A DNA stretch of 51,302 nt from JAAZNO01 sp012798275 (GCA_035347995.1 DAOPQD010000015.1:1-51302); one strand, 5' to 3'; shown: positions 16,355-24,766, numbered from the stretch's first letter. Translations and numbers: made by a program. The notes: generated from the sequence alone by a model not told the origin.

Positions 16355-19204
16355 TTATTCCTTCAGGATTTCCATATGCAGTTCGGCCAGGTCGGCCAGT
16401 TCACCACGAACGCCGGCCTGGATAAGTTTTTTCTGCCACTCCTCGCCGATGCTGTTCCAGGGCTGCTTTTTAGGCCACGTTGCCCCGGTCAGGGTATCGG
16501 CCACGAATTGCCGGAATACCGGGTCCTCTACCGATTCATGCTCTACCGATTCATGCTCCCCGTCTTGCCCATACCACGCCTCGCGAGTAGCCTCGATGGT
16601 GCGGACCAGCTGGTGGCGTTGGGTTTTGGTCAGGCACGCCATGCAGTCCCAGAGTTTCTCCAGGCGGTCCAGGTCTTCCAGGTAGAAGGGGCGAGTGCGG
16701 CGCGGGCGGCGGCCATTGGCGTCGTAGGCGATCTCGAAGCGGCGGGCGGTGGCGTCGAGGAATTCGAAGTCAAATGTGGAAGGCCAAATAAGAACGCTCT
16801 CCCCTGCTCGCAAATCGGCGGCGTGGAAAATCCAACCATCTCCTGCATGATCGCCCTTTACTAGCCGGGTCACCTTCACCGCACGGCGATTCAAAACATC
16901 CGCTTTACCCTCATCCCCGTTTGTCTCCAGGAAGAAATATGGATACCAACGATCCTCAGTCACACCATCACCCATCATGTGTGGAATACGATACGTTATC
17001 TGGCAACCTTTGCGTTCGAGATCAATTGAAGTTTCTTGCACTGATTTGTTTATCGATTTGACTATCCACGGCTGGGATAAAGTCCGATACTCGAGCATTG
17101 CCCGGCCGGCATCCAACACGGCGCGGATAGGCGTGCGGCGATCGGCGTACACGATGCCAAGATGTAGTGGCAAGCGCCCAAGCACTTTGCCCATCTCACG
17201 TTCGTATTTCTCTTTGATCGCGCATAGGAGGTGGAGTGACTTGTCGGCAGGCACGAGGGTCATAAAGAGGCGCGGTTCGGCTAGAATGGGAATTACGGTA
17301 GCATAGGGGGTTTGTTGATATGTCACGCTGGTAACATGAATGCTCGCAAGCAAGTTGGCATCACGCCCGCCCAGGCGGGAATCGGGGTTGTGCAAAATAG
17401 GCTGCCGGCCCCCACTCACAAACTCGTTCTTGAGGCAATCTTCGACAAAGATGGCTGCAGCTGCCGGACTGTTGAATATCGCCGGGTCGGCGTCCAGTTG
17501 GCGGGCGATGTAGCCCAGGTTGTCGGCGCTGACAAGGTACCCCTCAGCGCTGCCCTGCGGAGGAACCCACACTACGCTGAGATCCGTTACCCCAAGTGTC
17601 AGGTCGTAGACGCGAAACGGGCCTAAATCCGGCGTTGCGTCAAGATAGATCTGCAGGCGACGGCGATCATCCGTCAGTTTCTGGCCGATGTCGTCCTGCA
17701 CTTCCTGCCAGTACCGATGCGTCGTCTCCCACATACGCCGTAGGCGGCTAAAGGAAGGTGTCTTACTAATAGGATCACCCCTCGTATTTTGCGGATCGGG
17801 AGGAGCAATCAATAACAGCGACTCCAATAGACTGCCGTCGAGCCAATGAGTCAAGTCGAATTGTCCTACAATCAGCGCCAGGCGTCCGTTGCTGTCAGCG
17901 ACCTCGTCCGTCCAGATCGTCTCGGTTTGTTGAGATATGACCCACTTTTTAGAGCGGTCGGCACGTCGCTCTTCGCAGATGTCGCATACGTTGCGTTCGG
18001 ACGCTTTTTGACCAGGGCCTTGGGGACGCAGACCGCAGACGGCGCAGATATCTGCCACCGTGCCACCCTGCCAAAACTGTCCGATTTGCTCAGGGTGCGC
18101 TAAGGATATGACTGACTGAGACAAGAAATGTTCAATTGCCGGCAGTTCATCATGGACCTGTTGTCCAAGTAAAGGAGACCCACGCTGTGGCTCGGTTTTG
18201 TTCTGATAGTCCGGATCTTGTCCCCACCAGGAAGTCTGCTCCAGTTCAATCTGCGGCAATAACTCTCCTCCAAGTTGCAGTTTTGGGTTCCCCCGTAACG
18301 TTCCTTGCGAAAACGCCTGCAGGATCAACATCCGTAGATTTGTCCCACTGCTGTCGGTTCTCTCCAGCAAATCCGGCACATCGGGGACAACATAGACGCT
18401 GCCGTTTTCGTCCCTGTACACTTCGCTGCCCAGAGGGTAAGTCACTTCCAAAAGTTCACGGACCTGGTTCAGGCTTTGAGAGAGCAATTCCTTTCTGGCA
18501 AGCAAATCTGGAACGCGCACAACATCGAGCAAATAGTCCAGCCCATTGACCTGGATGCCCAGCAGTCGCCAGCGCAGGTCACGCGCCACCGGTGCGCTCC
18601 CCGTCAACAGCGCGCCGGCCAGCGCCGACTTGTACAGCGCACCCACCAGCAAACCCCAGCTCCACAAATCTACTTCATTGATTGGGCGGCGGGTGTCGGC
18701 GATGGCCTGAGAGAATGCGTTGCTTACAGCCCTCTGGAGATTCCCACGTTGGGTATCGTTATAACTGCACAACACATTCCACGGCAGGCTCCAAAGTTGA
18801 TTTGTAAGATTGCTAGGCACCGCTTTTTCAAAGCCGAACGATGTGCTGATTTTGATTCCTGGATAGTCCTGTTGGCCACCAACTGGCTCCTGTTTGTCGA
18901 AGTGAGCCGTATTGTGGCAACGCGAGAGCAATTGGCCCAGCAAGTCGTTATTCCAGGTATTGTCATCGAGCAGATCGGTTACAGGGCGAAAGGCTGGTTG
19001 AAAGGGCAGTATGAGATTGGCGCTGGTTAAACAAAGATAATTGCTCGCAAGACGATTACGAGGCAAAGCCTGCTGTCCACTCAGATTAGCTGCCTGCACT
19101 CGCAATTGCTCATCCGAGCATTTTCGGTAATCGTGTAGCCAACCGATAGCCTCTGCCAGCAAGAGTGCATCGCGGTGCAATTCCAACACATGGAGTTGAT
19201 TCAT
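16355..19204 (-). CDS. csx11: Csx11-type Cas10 large subunit, cyclase motif lost
   Basis: This 949-residue large subunit of the type III complex matches the >900-residue Csx11 family. An N-terminal HD motif survives (H24-D25 in GWLHDYRKCSDE), though the usual HDxGK glycine is Arg. A treble-clef zinc site has C387/C390 (ICAVCGLRP) and CDICEERR further on. Where active Cas10 proteins have GGDD, this one has PADK (P652-K655) in LFMTLVPADKSLHLL, followed by the conserved palm segment EKYEREMGKVLGRLPLHLG. Cyclic oligoadenylate synthesis is therefore unlikely; ssDNA cleavage by HD is uncertain. The start ATG 19204 lies in an ATGA overlap with the HEPN stop. A five-residue direct repeat (HESVE twice) near the C-terminus comes from a 15-base tandem duplication at about 16527-16557. 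Confidence 0.88.
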   Translation of the reverse strand: MNQLHVLELHRDALLLAEAIGWLHDYRKCSDEQLRVQAANLSGQQALPRNRLASNYLCLTSANLILPFQPAFRPVTDLLDDNTWNNDLLGQLLSRCHNTAHFDKQEPVGGQQDYPGIKISTSFGFEKAVPSNLTNQLWSLPWNVLCSYNDTQRGNLQRAVSNAFSQAIADTRRPINEVDLWSWGLLVGALYKSALAGALLTGSAPVARDLRWRLLGIQVNGLDYLLDVVRVPDLLARKELLSQSLNQVRELLEVTYPLGSEVYRDENGSVYVVPDVPDLLERTDSSGTNLRMLILQAFSQGTLRGNPKLQLGGELLPQIELEQTSWWGQDPDYQNKTEPQRGSPLLGQQVHDELPAIEHFLSQSVISLAHPEQIGQFWQGGTVADICAVCGLRPQGPGQKASERNVCDICEERRADRSKKWVISQQTETIWTDEVADSNGRLALIVGQFDLTHWLDGSLLESLLLIAPPDPQNTRGDPISKTPSFSRLRRMWETTHRYWQEVQDDIGQKLTDDRRRLQIYLDATPDLGPFRVYDLTLGVTDLSVVWVPPQGSAEGYLVSADNLGYIARQLDADPAIFNSPAAAAIFVEDCLKNEFVSGGRQPILHNPDSRLGGRDANLLASIHVTSVTYQQTPYATVIPILAEPRLFMTLVPADKSLHLLCAIKEKYEREMGKVLGRLPLHLGIVYADRRTPIRAVLDAGRAMLEYRTLSQPWIVKSINKSVQETSIDLERKGCQITYRIPHMMGDGVTEDRWYPYFFLETNGDEGKADVLNRRAVKVTRLVKGDHAGDGWIFHAADLRAGESVLIWPSTFDFEFLDATARRFEIAYDANGRRPRRTRPFYLEDLDRLEKLWDCMACLTKTQRHQLVRTIEATREAWYGQDGEHESVEHESVEDPVFRQFVADTLTGATWPKKQPWNSIGEEWQKKLIQAGVRGELADLAELHMEILKE

Positions 19205-19608
19205 TCGCCCCTCCCTTCCAAAGGCCCCAGAAATCTTGCGATGCTCTCCAACGCTCGCCGGGTGACGTCCAGCGCCTCCCTGGCATCTTGAGCGTCGGGC
19301 AGTCCCTCGGGCAGAACGCCCGGCAGTGCGTCCGGATAGCAGGTGGGGATGTAGAAGCGATCCAGCAGTTGGACCTCCAGGGCCAGCCCGGCGAGCGGGT
19401 TGGGGTCGAGCAAGCCCAGCAGATCTCCCAGGCGGTGCGTGCGCGGCGGCGTCTGCCCCTGATGCGCCAACAATGCCTTGACCGCTTTCTCGGCGCATTG
19501 CTGACAATGAAAACAGACTTGATTGTACAGCTCTTCCATCAGGGCCAGCTCGGCCATGCGCAGGTCCTGACGGGCAAAAACAACCCAGCGTTCACTTTCC
19601 TCGTTCAT
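19201..19608 (-). CDS. HEPN-domain protein paired with the MNT gene
   Basis: This 135-residue HEPN protein (PF05168-like) has FARQDLRMAELALMEE, then CFHCQQCAEKAVKALLAHQG and PPRTHRL. The position of the family's RYPD box reads FYIPTCYPD, so Cys90 replaces the usual Arg. HEPN proteins are often RNases or toxins, and those paired with an MNT nucleotidyltransferase (HepT/MntA type) are kept inactive by adenylylation. The Arg-to-Cys change may weaken activity. ATG 19608 has GAAGGT upstream and overlaps the MNT gene by 17 bases; the stop overlaps the Cas10 start by four. It is thus locked into the CRISPR operon rather than being a free-standing toxin module. Confidence 0.88.
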   Translation of the reverse strand: MNEESERWVVFARQDLRMAELALMEELYNQVCFHCQQCAEKAVKALLAHQGQTPPRTHRLGDLLGLLDPNPLAGLALEVQLLDRFYIPTCYPDALPGVLPEGLPDAQDAREALDVTRRALESIARFLGPLEGRGE

Positions 19609-19942
19609 ACAGCACCTTCCCTTTTCCCACGATCTCGTCGCGCACAAAGGCCCGCTGCTGCACCAGTTGGTCGAACTCGTCTGGCGTGTAGACGAGAATA
19701 TCCACCCCGACCTGCGGGCGCAGCAGTTGCAGCACCTCGCGCGTGCGATCAAGAAACTGGCGCTCGGTCTCTTTGATGATCACCAGATCGATATCGGACC
19801 ATTCCTTGACCTCGCCGGAGATCAGAGAGCCAAACAACAGGATGCGCTGGGGGGCGTAATGTTCGCGCAGCAGTTGCACATAGCGCGCCAGTTCGGCTTC
19901 CAGAACGGCTCGACGCCGGGTGACGCTATCGGGTTCGGTCAT
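19592..19942 (-). CDS. MNT-type minimal nucleotidyltransferase
   Basis: This 116-residue nucleotidyltransferase of the pol-beta superfamily, MNT/MntA class, has an intact motif: G38-S39 in LLFGSLISGE, then W48-S49-D50-I51-D52-L53, giving two metal-binding Asp residues. A third acidic residue is in VGVDILVY. In MntA/HepT systems this enzyme AMPylates the HEPN partner. ATG 19942 is in an ATGA overlap with the stop of the RAMP gene, and its 3' end overlaps the HEPN gene by 17 bases. The pair is therefore translated as part of the CRISPR message. Confidence 0.9.
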   Translation of the reverse strand: MTEPDSVTRRRAVLEAELARYVQLLREHYAPQRILLFGSLISGEVKEWSDIDLVIIKETERQFLDRTREVLQLLRPQVGVDILVYTPDEFDQLVQQRAFVRDEIVGKGKVLYERGK

Positions 19943-21462
19943 GGCGCATCCCCTTTCTGCTCTTTTTGCAATTGTGCCGCTACACGCGGCACCAGGTCGC
20001 ACAGCTCGCTCAGGGTATGGAATGTGAATTCCGACACGGGCGGCGTTTCAAGAGGTTCTGGCTCTGGTTGAGGTTTCGGTTCTTGGAGTGCTGCTTCTGT
20101 CAGCGCCTGCCCTCCCCGCTCCCACCAGCCCTTGGCCTTGTCGTACAACTGTTTGTCTTTCTTGGCATACTTCTGTCCTTTATTCTCAATGAAAGCCTGG
20201 TATTCCGCTTCGGATATCAGACTGCCGTCCGGGTGGCGCAGGTCAGCGTGTAGCCGCGTGGGCGTTTCCAGATAGCGAGGAAGATCGGGGCGCTGAGGTT
20301 CTGGCGAAGCGGCGGCGGCTGTCTCTTTGCCGGCCAATTCCGCCCTGATGGCAAGTTTACCTTCCCCGGCCAGCCGATCCTCTGCGACGCCAAAGCCGCT
20401 GCTGGTCTTGGCCCCGAAGCCGTAGGTGGTGAGCATCGCCTGGAGGCCTTGGGCCAACAGTCGCAGATCCTCCGCTACTTCGGCACGTTTTTGGTCTTCA
20501 TCTTGCTCAAGCGGACCGAAAGGCACGTAAAGCAGCGTGAAGGCGCCCGGCGCACCAGCAGGCACGCACTCGAAATAGATGGGCTGCTTGCCGGCACCGG
20601 TATCGCGCGGGTGAGGGTTGAGCACTTCTAAACCGATCTGGTCAAAGTAAGTGGGGTAGAAATATAAACGACCCTGGAAGCCTTCGACGTCCTCCTGACG
20701 ATAACCCCGCTTGCGGAGCAGCGCATCAAATTCTTGTGCCATCTTTTCCACCTCGGCTTTGATGCGCTCTTCTCGTTCCTTTTGGCACGGGTCATCGGCG
20801 TTTTCCGGGAGAGGGCCGACACGCCAACAGGCTAGCGCACGATTGAGGAAATCTGCAGCCCCATCCTTCTCGCTGCCAAAGAGGCGGTAGAGTTGCAGGC
20901 GCTCTTCGGTGAAGGACATCTCGGCGGTAGTGAGCCGTTCTACCAGTTGCTGCATCATCGCTGCCCGCAGCGCACCCTTCCACTGGGTGGAGGCGACGTA
21001 GGGCAACTTGAAGACCCATTCTTTTTTTAGCGGGTTGTCGAGGATGTGCCAGTCGGTGTCATCGCGGCTGAGGTAGGACTTCCGCAAAATAAAGGTAAAG
21101 TGAAAAGCGAAGGAATAGCGCGGGAAACTCGTCAGATCGAGCAGAGAAGGAAGCAGATTCAATGGTTGGAGATAGTGTTCACGTTGCCCTGCCAAAAACA
21201 TATTCGCCTCCCCTGACGCTATCCAGCGCCACAGGCCGCCGGGTGTTCCCCGCTGTTGCCCCATCCGGGCACGATTTTTGTAAGGAGAGGCTAACGCTTG
21301 CGCCAAGAGGGACAGGCGCGTAGCCGGATCCTCTGCCTGCGCCAGCTCAGCCCATTTGCGTGGGGAGGAGTCAGAGACGCCGGTCAGGTAATCCACAGCC
21401 TGCCCCTGGGTCAAATCATCGTGAGCCAGCAGGTCATATTGGGCGTGAAATTCACGTTTCAT
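19939..21462 (-). CDS. Large Cmr6-like RAMP protein
   Basis: This 507-residue RAMP protein is longer than a typical Cmr6 (about 300). The RAMP helix motif appears as LPYVASTQWKGALRAAMMQQL near 150-170 (central positions P, G, R). The C-terminal glycine-rich loop YGFGAKTSSGFG is the GxGAKTxxGxG pattern of Cmr6. After it comes a charged, Pro/Glu-rich extension of about 120 residues not found in standard Cmr6. In III-B complexes Cmr6 with Cmr1 caps the 3' end of the crRNA. ATG 21462 follows a full GAAGGAGGTGAT and overlaps the TOPRIM stop (ATGA); an open frame further upstream is just the antisense-like continuation. Cas7-type assignment is firm, Cmr6 specifically is likely. Confidence 0.75.
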   Translation of the reverse strand: MKREFHAQYDLLAHDDLTQGQAVDYLTGVSDSSPRKWAELAQAEDPATRLSLLAQALASPYKNRARMGQQRGTPGGLWRWIASGEANMFLAGQREHYLQPLNLLPSLLDLTSFPRYSFAFHFTFILRKSYLSRDDTDWHILDNPLKKEWVFKLPYVASTQWKGALRAAMMQQLVERLTTAEMSFTEERLQLYRLFGSEKDGAADFLNRALACWRVGPLPENADDPCQKEREERIKAEVEKMAQEFDALLRKRGYRQEDVEGFQGRLYFYPTYFDQIGLEVLNPHPRDTGAGKQPIYFECVPAGAPGAFTLLYVPFGPLEQDEDQKRAEVAEDLRLLAQGLQAMLTTYGFGAKTSSGFGVAEDRLAGEGKLAIRAELAGKETAAAASPEPQRPDLPRYLETPTRLHADLRHPDGSLISEAEYQAFIENKGQKYAKKDKQLYDKAKGWWERGGQALTEAALQEPKPQPEPEPLETPPVSEFTFHTLSELCDLVPRVAAQLQKEQKGDAP

Positions 21463-22229
21463 CGCATCACCTCCTTCATAGCCGCCCCCCAGGAATTCAA
21501 CACACACCGGAACGCTTCCGGGGTGTATCTTAGGGCGCGGTCCAGGATCACGTGCAACAGCCTTTCCTTCTCCTCGGCGCGCCTGACCGTCCAAAATCTG
21601 GCGGCGCACAGATAAGCCGCCAGGTAATCTTTGTCTTCGTCGAAAACAATCCCCCCGTTCGAGATGGCTTCCGGCACCTCGTGAGTGATCAACTTGCGTA
21701 GAACGTCGCTCGAGCTCTTTACCTTCGATTCAACTGCAAACCGTTCCAGCACCTCGTCCTGCAGGGCCAGCGCGAGGACATATCCGTCCGTCGTCAAATT
21801 TTTTAGCGATAGATTCTCAAGCTGAGGAGGCGCAGCAATGTGCAACACGAGGCATAGACCGGGACGCTCGAGGGTTGGCGGTTCGTCCAGTCTGAAGAGA
21901 TTCGGCCATGACTGAACCGGGGCAAACGCCGGCTGGAGTTGCCACTGCCTTAAAAGCTCGCGCGCGATCCCCGCAAAGGCATCCTGAATCGCTGATGGCT
22001 CTTCACCAGCATCCCGGTCACGGAACACCAGGATGCTGGTATAGCTGCCCGGCTCTCCTGCCGTGAGTTCGGGAGCTACTGTTTCAAGTATCCTGGGATG
22101 AAAGTTGGATTTGCCGCCGACGGAAATGGGTTTCTCTGCAGGCACCTGAACCTGCGACAGGCTCTCTTTCACAGTGGCGTAAATTACCTGATCCGTCGGA
22201 CCTTCACAGAAGACAAAGACCTTATTCAT
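21459..22229 (-). CDS. TOPRIM-domain protein (PARIS/OLD-like partner of the ATPase)
   Basis: This 256-residue protein has an N-terminal TOPRIM signature: MNKVFVFCEGPTDQVIY with Glu9, and the DxD pair D71/D73 in ILVFRDRDAGE. TOPRIM proteins of this layout are nucleases in OLD, Gabija and PARIS (AriB) systems. In those, the partner is an SMC/ABC-like ATPase, and the gene just upstream here encodes exactly that. The start ATG 22229 overlaps the ATPase stop by eight bases with a GAGGATAGG upstream; its stop overlaps the RAMP start by four. I cannot assign it to DUF4435, DUF4276 or another named TOPRIM family by eye. Known: fold and partner type. Inferred: nuclease effector of the CRISPR complex. 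Confidence 0.75.
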   Translation of the reverse strand: MNKVFVFCEGPTDQVIYATVKESLSQVQVPAEKPISVGGKSNFHPRILETVAPELTAGEPGSYTSILVFRDRDAGEEPSAIQDAFAGIARELLRQWQLQPAFAPVQSWPNLFRLDEPPTLERPGLCLVLHIAAPPQLENLSLKNLTTDGYVLALALQDEVLERFAVESKVKSSSDVLRKLITHEVPEAISNGGIVFDEDKDYLAAYLCAARFWTVRRAEEKERLLHVILDRALRYTPEAFRCVLNSWGAAMKEVMR

Positions 22230-23493
22230 CCCTATCCTCCAACTGATACGAAAGCGCCGTGTCCGCGACGCCCCAGAAACGAGGATCCATTCCCTCTCGT
22301 AACCAGGCTCGCAGGTTGGAGTACTTGAAGGTGGCATAAAACAGCCGACCTTCTTTGATCCCCAACCTGAATGCCCGCAATGTCTCGGCAGAGTCTTGCC
22401 GTTCTGAAAAATAGCGTGTCAGGCAAGCGATGGTTTCCATACTCTGCGTGGAAATAAACAGCTGAATTGGTCGTTCCCGCACCAGGTCCAACACCTCGAT
22501 CAACAAACGCTCCAGAGATGCCGCGTGCATGAAGAGTTCGGGGTCCTCCCACAAAAAAAGGCCTGGATGCGCCTCGTCCACCGTCTCAGCCAAAGTGATC
22601 AGACCGGCCAACACCTTGAAGGCATGTCGTACGCCGTCGCCAAAGTGGTCGATCAGTAACGGCTTGTGTCCCGGCAACTCCACATACCCGGCCATCTGAT
22701 TGCCCGGCGCCGGTCGTGTGTTCACCCGGCCATCGGCTATGTCCGAAAAAACCTTGCCCAGCGCTTGAGATATCTTTTTATGCCAGTCGGGGATGTTCAT
22801 GTAAGCAAAATCCACAAACCGACGCTGGAAATGGTCATGAGCGGTGTGAAAATCGAAGAACAAGACCTGCTCTGGAGCGCTAGCTATCCCCTCAGAAGCC
22901 CATACAGCCAGGTAATCCAGCGGTTCACGCTGGGCCTGGTTGAAGACAAAATCGGGATACCAGAGATAGGTCATCCGCGCTGCCTCGGGCGAAACCTCGT
23001 TCCCAATCTGGCGAGGTATCATTTCGAGTGGCAAGCCGCGCGGACGCTCCAGGGTAAACAGCGCCGTGGCCTGCGCGTCCTCCGTTGAAAAACGGGGATC
23101 CTGTCCGACTTCTCCGGGCGGAGCAGCCAGGGTAAACTGCTGCAACGGATGCTCATCCGGCAGATTACGCAGCTGGTATCGGAGGCCCCCGGCCTCTGTC
23201 ACCCTGCCCGGTGACTCGGCCCACAGCGAGCCGCACCCATGCCGTTCCCACAGACGCGGCAAGGGCCGGTAGCCGAATATGTCGTGACGCAGTGGCGCGC
23301 GAGCTTCGAAGCGGCTGCCATCTTCCAGCACCAGACCGCAGTTCCGCCCACTCACTCCGGCCAGGTAGAGCATCTCTAACACCGCCGTCTTGCCGCTGTT
23401 GTTGGGGCCCACCAGCAAATTGACTTTTGCCAGGTCTTCCAGTTTGCCTTCGCGGATGCCGCGAAAGCGATGCATCATCAAGCGCTCAATCAT
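22222..23493 (-). CDS. AAA/ABC-like ATPase (AAA_15/AAA_21, OLD/PARIS type)
   Basis: This 423-residue ATPase of the RecF/SMC-like group starts with a typical IERLMMHRFRGIREGKLEDL. Walker A is GPNNSGKT (29-36). A Walker B region LFLWEDPELFMHAASLERLL has the EDPE/LH arrangement of AAA_21 proteins, and LFISTQSMETI acts as the switch/H-loop strand. There is no TOPRIM domain inside it; instead the next gene encodes one, as in two-gene PARIS (AriA/AriB) systems and unlike single-chain OLD or GajA. It sits between cmr1 and the TOPRIM gene, with an ATGA overlap to cmr1. Likely role: sensor or scaffold controlling the TOPRIM effector. Confidence 0.85.
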   Translation of the reverse strand: MIERLMMHRFRGIREGKLEDLAKVNLLVGPNNSGKTAVLEMLYLAGVSGRNCGLVLEDGSRFEARAPLRHDIFGYRPLPRLWERHGCGSLWAESPGRVTEAGGLRYQLRNLPDEHPLQQFTLAAPPGEVGQDPRFSTEDAQATALFTLERPRGLPLEMIPRQIGNEVSPEAARMTYLWYPDFVFNQAQREPLDYLAVWASEGIASAPEQVLFFDFHTAHDHFQRRFVDFAYMNIPDWHKKISQALGKVFSDIADGRVNTRPAPGNQMAGYVELPGHKPLLIDHFGDGVRHAFKVLAGLITLAETVDEAHPGLFLWEDPELFMHAASLERLLIEVLDLVRERPIQLFISTQSMETIACLTRYFSERQDSAETLRAFRLGIKEGRLFYATFKYSNLRAWLREGMDPRFWGVADTALSYQLEDRDE

Positions 23494-24560
23494 TGGTCCT
23501 CCTTCAAAAAATTACGCACACCGTCCGTTGTCCATGCTTGCCAGGTTGAGACATCAGGGGAACAAGTCAGTGTGCCATCATTGATACCGAGCGCCGTTTG
23601 CCAGATGCTCACGTCCCGTACGTTTTGCCAGACCTGCTGCAAAAAATGCGGAGCGATGGGTTGGCCTTGGTGATCCTGCTCTGGAAGCCAGACCCAGCCA
23701 CGCACCTCCCAACTATTTCCGTCTTTAGCGGGATAGGCCCAACTGACGTTCAACTTGCTGCGCACGCGCGGATCGCGAGAGGTACCAAACAGATACAACT
23801 CGACGCGGCGCGGCCCATGCCAATGACCAAAGCGCCAGGCATTTTTGAGCAGCGGGGCGACAGGGATCATTCCTTGCTGGACCAATTGCTGCAAAGCGCG
23901 CGCTGTTTCACTGCGCCCAAGCAAACGCTCCAGAGCGGGAATGCGTGACCACCAGCCCCAGTCGGCGGTAAAGCGATAGTTGAAAAAGCCAAAGCGACGC
24001 AGGTCGGGAAGGGCAGGATAAGATTGGTCAAGTCCCAGTGACGGCCATACCCATGGCTTTTGCGATGCGCCTTTGATTTCTATAATCCTAAAAACACCAT
24101 ACCCCAATTGCGGTTTGGCGCCGATTGCTCCATGCCGTTCCAGGAAACGCAAGAGGGCAGTCAGCAAGGCCAGCGCCTGGTCATCGCCCGTCAGACGCAG
24201 CGTAATCTGGCCCACCCGGCCCGGCGGGCGGATGTTGAGGGTGTTGGGCGGCGGCGTCCAGGCCAGGCTGGCCTCATCTTGTATCACCTCCAGCCGAAAC
24301 CGCCGCCGCCAGCCCGTGGCGCCGAACACCTGGCACACATCGCACAGGCCGTTGTTCGGTTTGTCCGGATCATAGATACAAGCAGGTGTTGTCGGATCAC
24401 ACGCCTGCCCGCCCAGGCCGCGCACGATGGCCTCATACCACCAGCGCAGGCTGCCGAGGATGCCCGTCTCGTGGATGCGGTCAACTTTGCCCGCTTCTAC
24501 ACCGCCGGTCCATAAGGGAGTTAACGTCCTGAGCCGGACCTCTAAGTTCTTATCATTCAC
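23490..24560 (-). CDS. cmr1: Type III-B CRISPR RAMP protein Cmr1
   Basis: This 356-residue RAMP protein has the Cmr1 hallmarks: LEVRLRTLTPLWTGG at the start, TGILGSLRWWYEAIVRGLGG (the RAMP G...R helix with a WW pair), a Cys-containing CDVCQVFGATGWRRRFRL, and the later glycine loop GAIGAKPQLGYGVF. Cmr1 sits at the 3' end of the crRNA. The frame continues upstream to 24617, but GTG 24560 is chosen because AAAGGAGG lies seven bases before it and the Cmr1 homology starts right after it. It is the first recognised gene of the operon, about 240 bases below the promoter at 24807-24835. Its stop overlaps the ATPase start (ATGA). Confidence 0.9.
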   Translation of the reverse strand: MNDKNLEVRLRTLTPLWTGGVEAGKVDRIHETGILGSLRWWYEAIVRGLGGQACDPTTPACIYDPDKPNNGLCDVCQVFGATGWRRRFRLEVIQDEASLAWTPPPNTLNIRPPGRVGQITLRLTGDDQALALLTALLRFLERHGAIGAKPQLGYGVFRIIEIKGASQKPWVWPSLGLDQSYPALPDLRRFGFFNYRFTADWGWWSRIPALERLLGRSETARALQQLVQQGMIPVAPLLKNAWRFGHWHGPRRVELYLFGTSRDPRVRSKLNVSWAYPAKDGNSWEVRGWVWLPEQDHQGQPIAPHFLQQVWQNVRDVSIWQTALGINDGTLTCSPDVSTWQAWTTDGVRNFLKEDQ

Positions 24561-24643
24561 AGGCGCCTCCTTTGCTGCAACTTCACGTCGTATTTTCCAT
24601 GCCCCCGCAGGGGTCATGATTCAGGCATCAAGGTGTGACTATT

Positions 24644-24766
24644 CTAAAACTGGAGAAGGACAAGAGTTTGAAGGCAGGGGCGCACGCAATATCTTGATCC
24701 GGCAGGGGATTGCCGCCGATAAGCAGACATAGAATCTCTGTCTGGAAGGGGGGCCAGGTCGGACAT
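24644..24766 (-). CDS. Possible small leader ORF of the CRISPR operon
   Basis: This 40-codon frame begins ATG 24766 with a strong GGAGG five bases upstream and lies about 34 bases after the predicted transcription start of the operon. It ends 83 bases before the cmr1 start. Its Arg/Pro/Ser/Tyr composition matches no family I know and it has no obvious membrane helix. It may be a regulatory leader peptide, a tiny unrecognised accessory or anti-CRISPR-like gene, or chance. The ribosome-binding site is the main reason to list it. Confidence 0.3.
   Translation of the reverse strand: MSDLAPLPDRDSMSAYRRQSPAGSRYCVRPCLQTLVLLQF

Noticed and set aside
16527..16557. 15-base tandem duplication in the Cas10 gene as a frameshift or damage
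   Set aside because: It is in frame and only repeats HESVE near the C-terminus; harmless.
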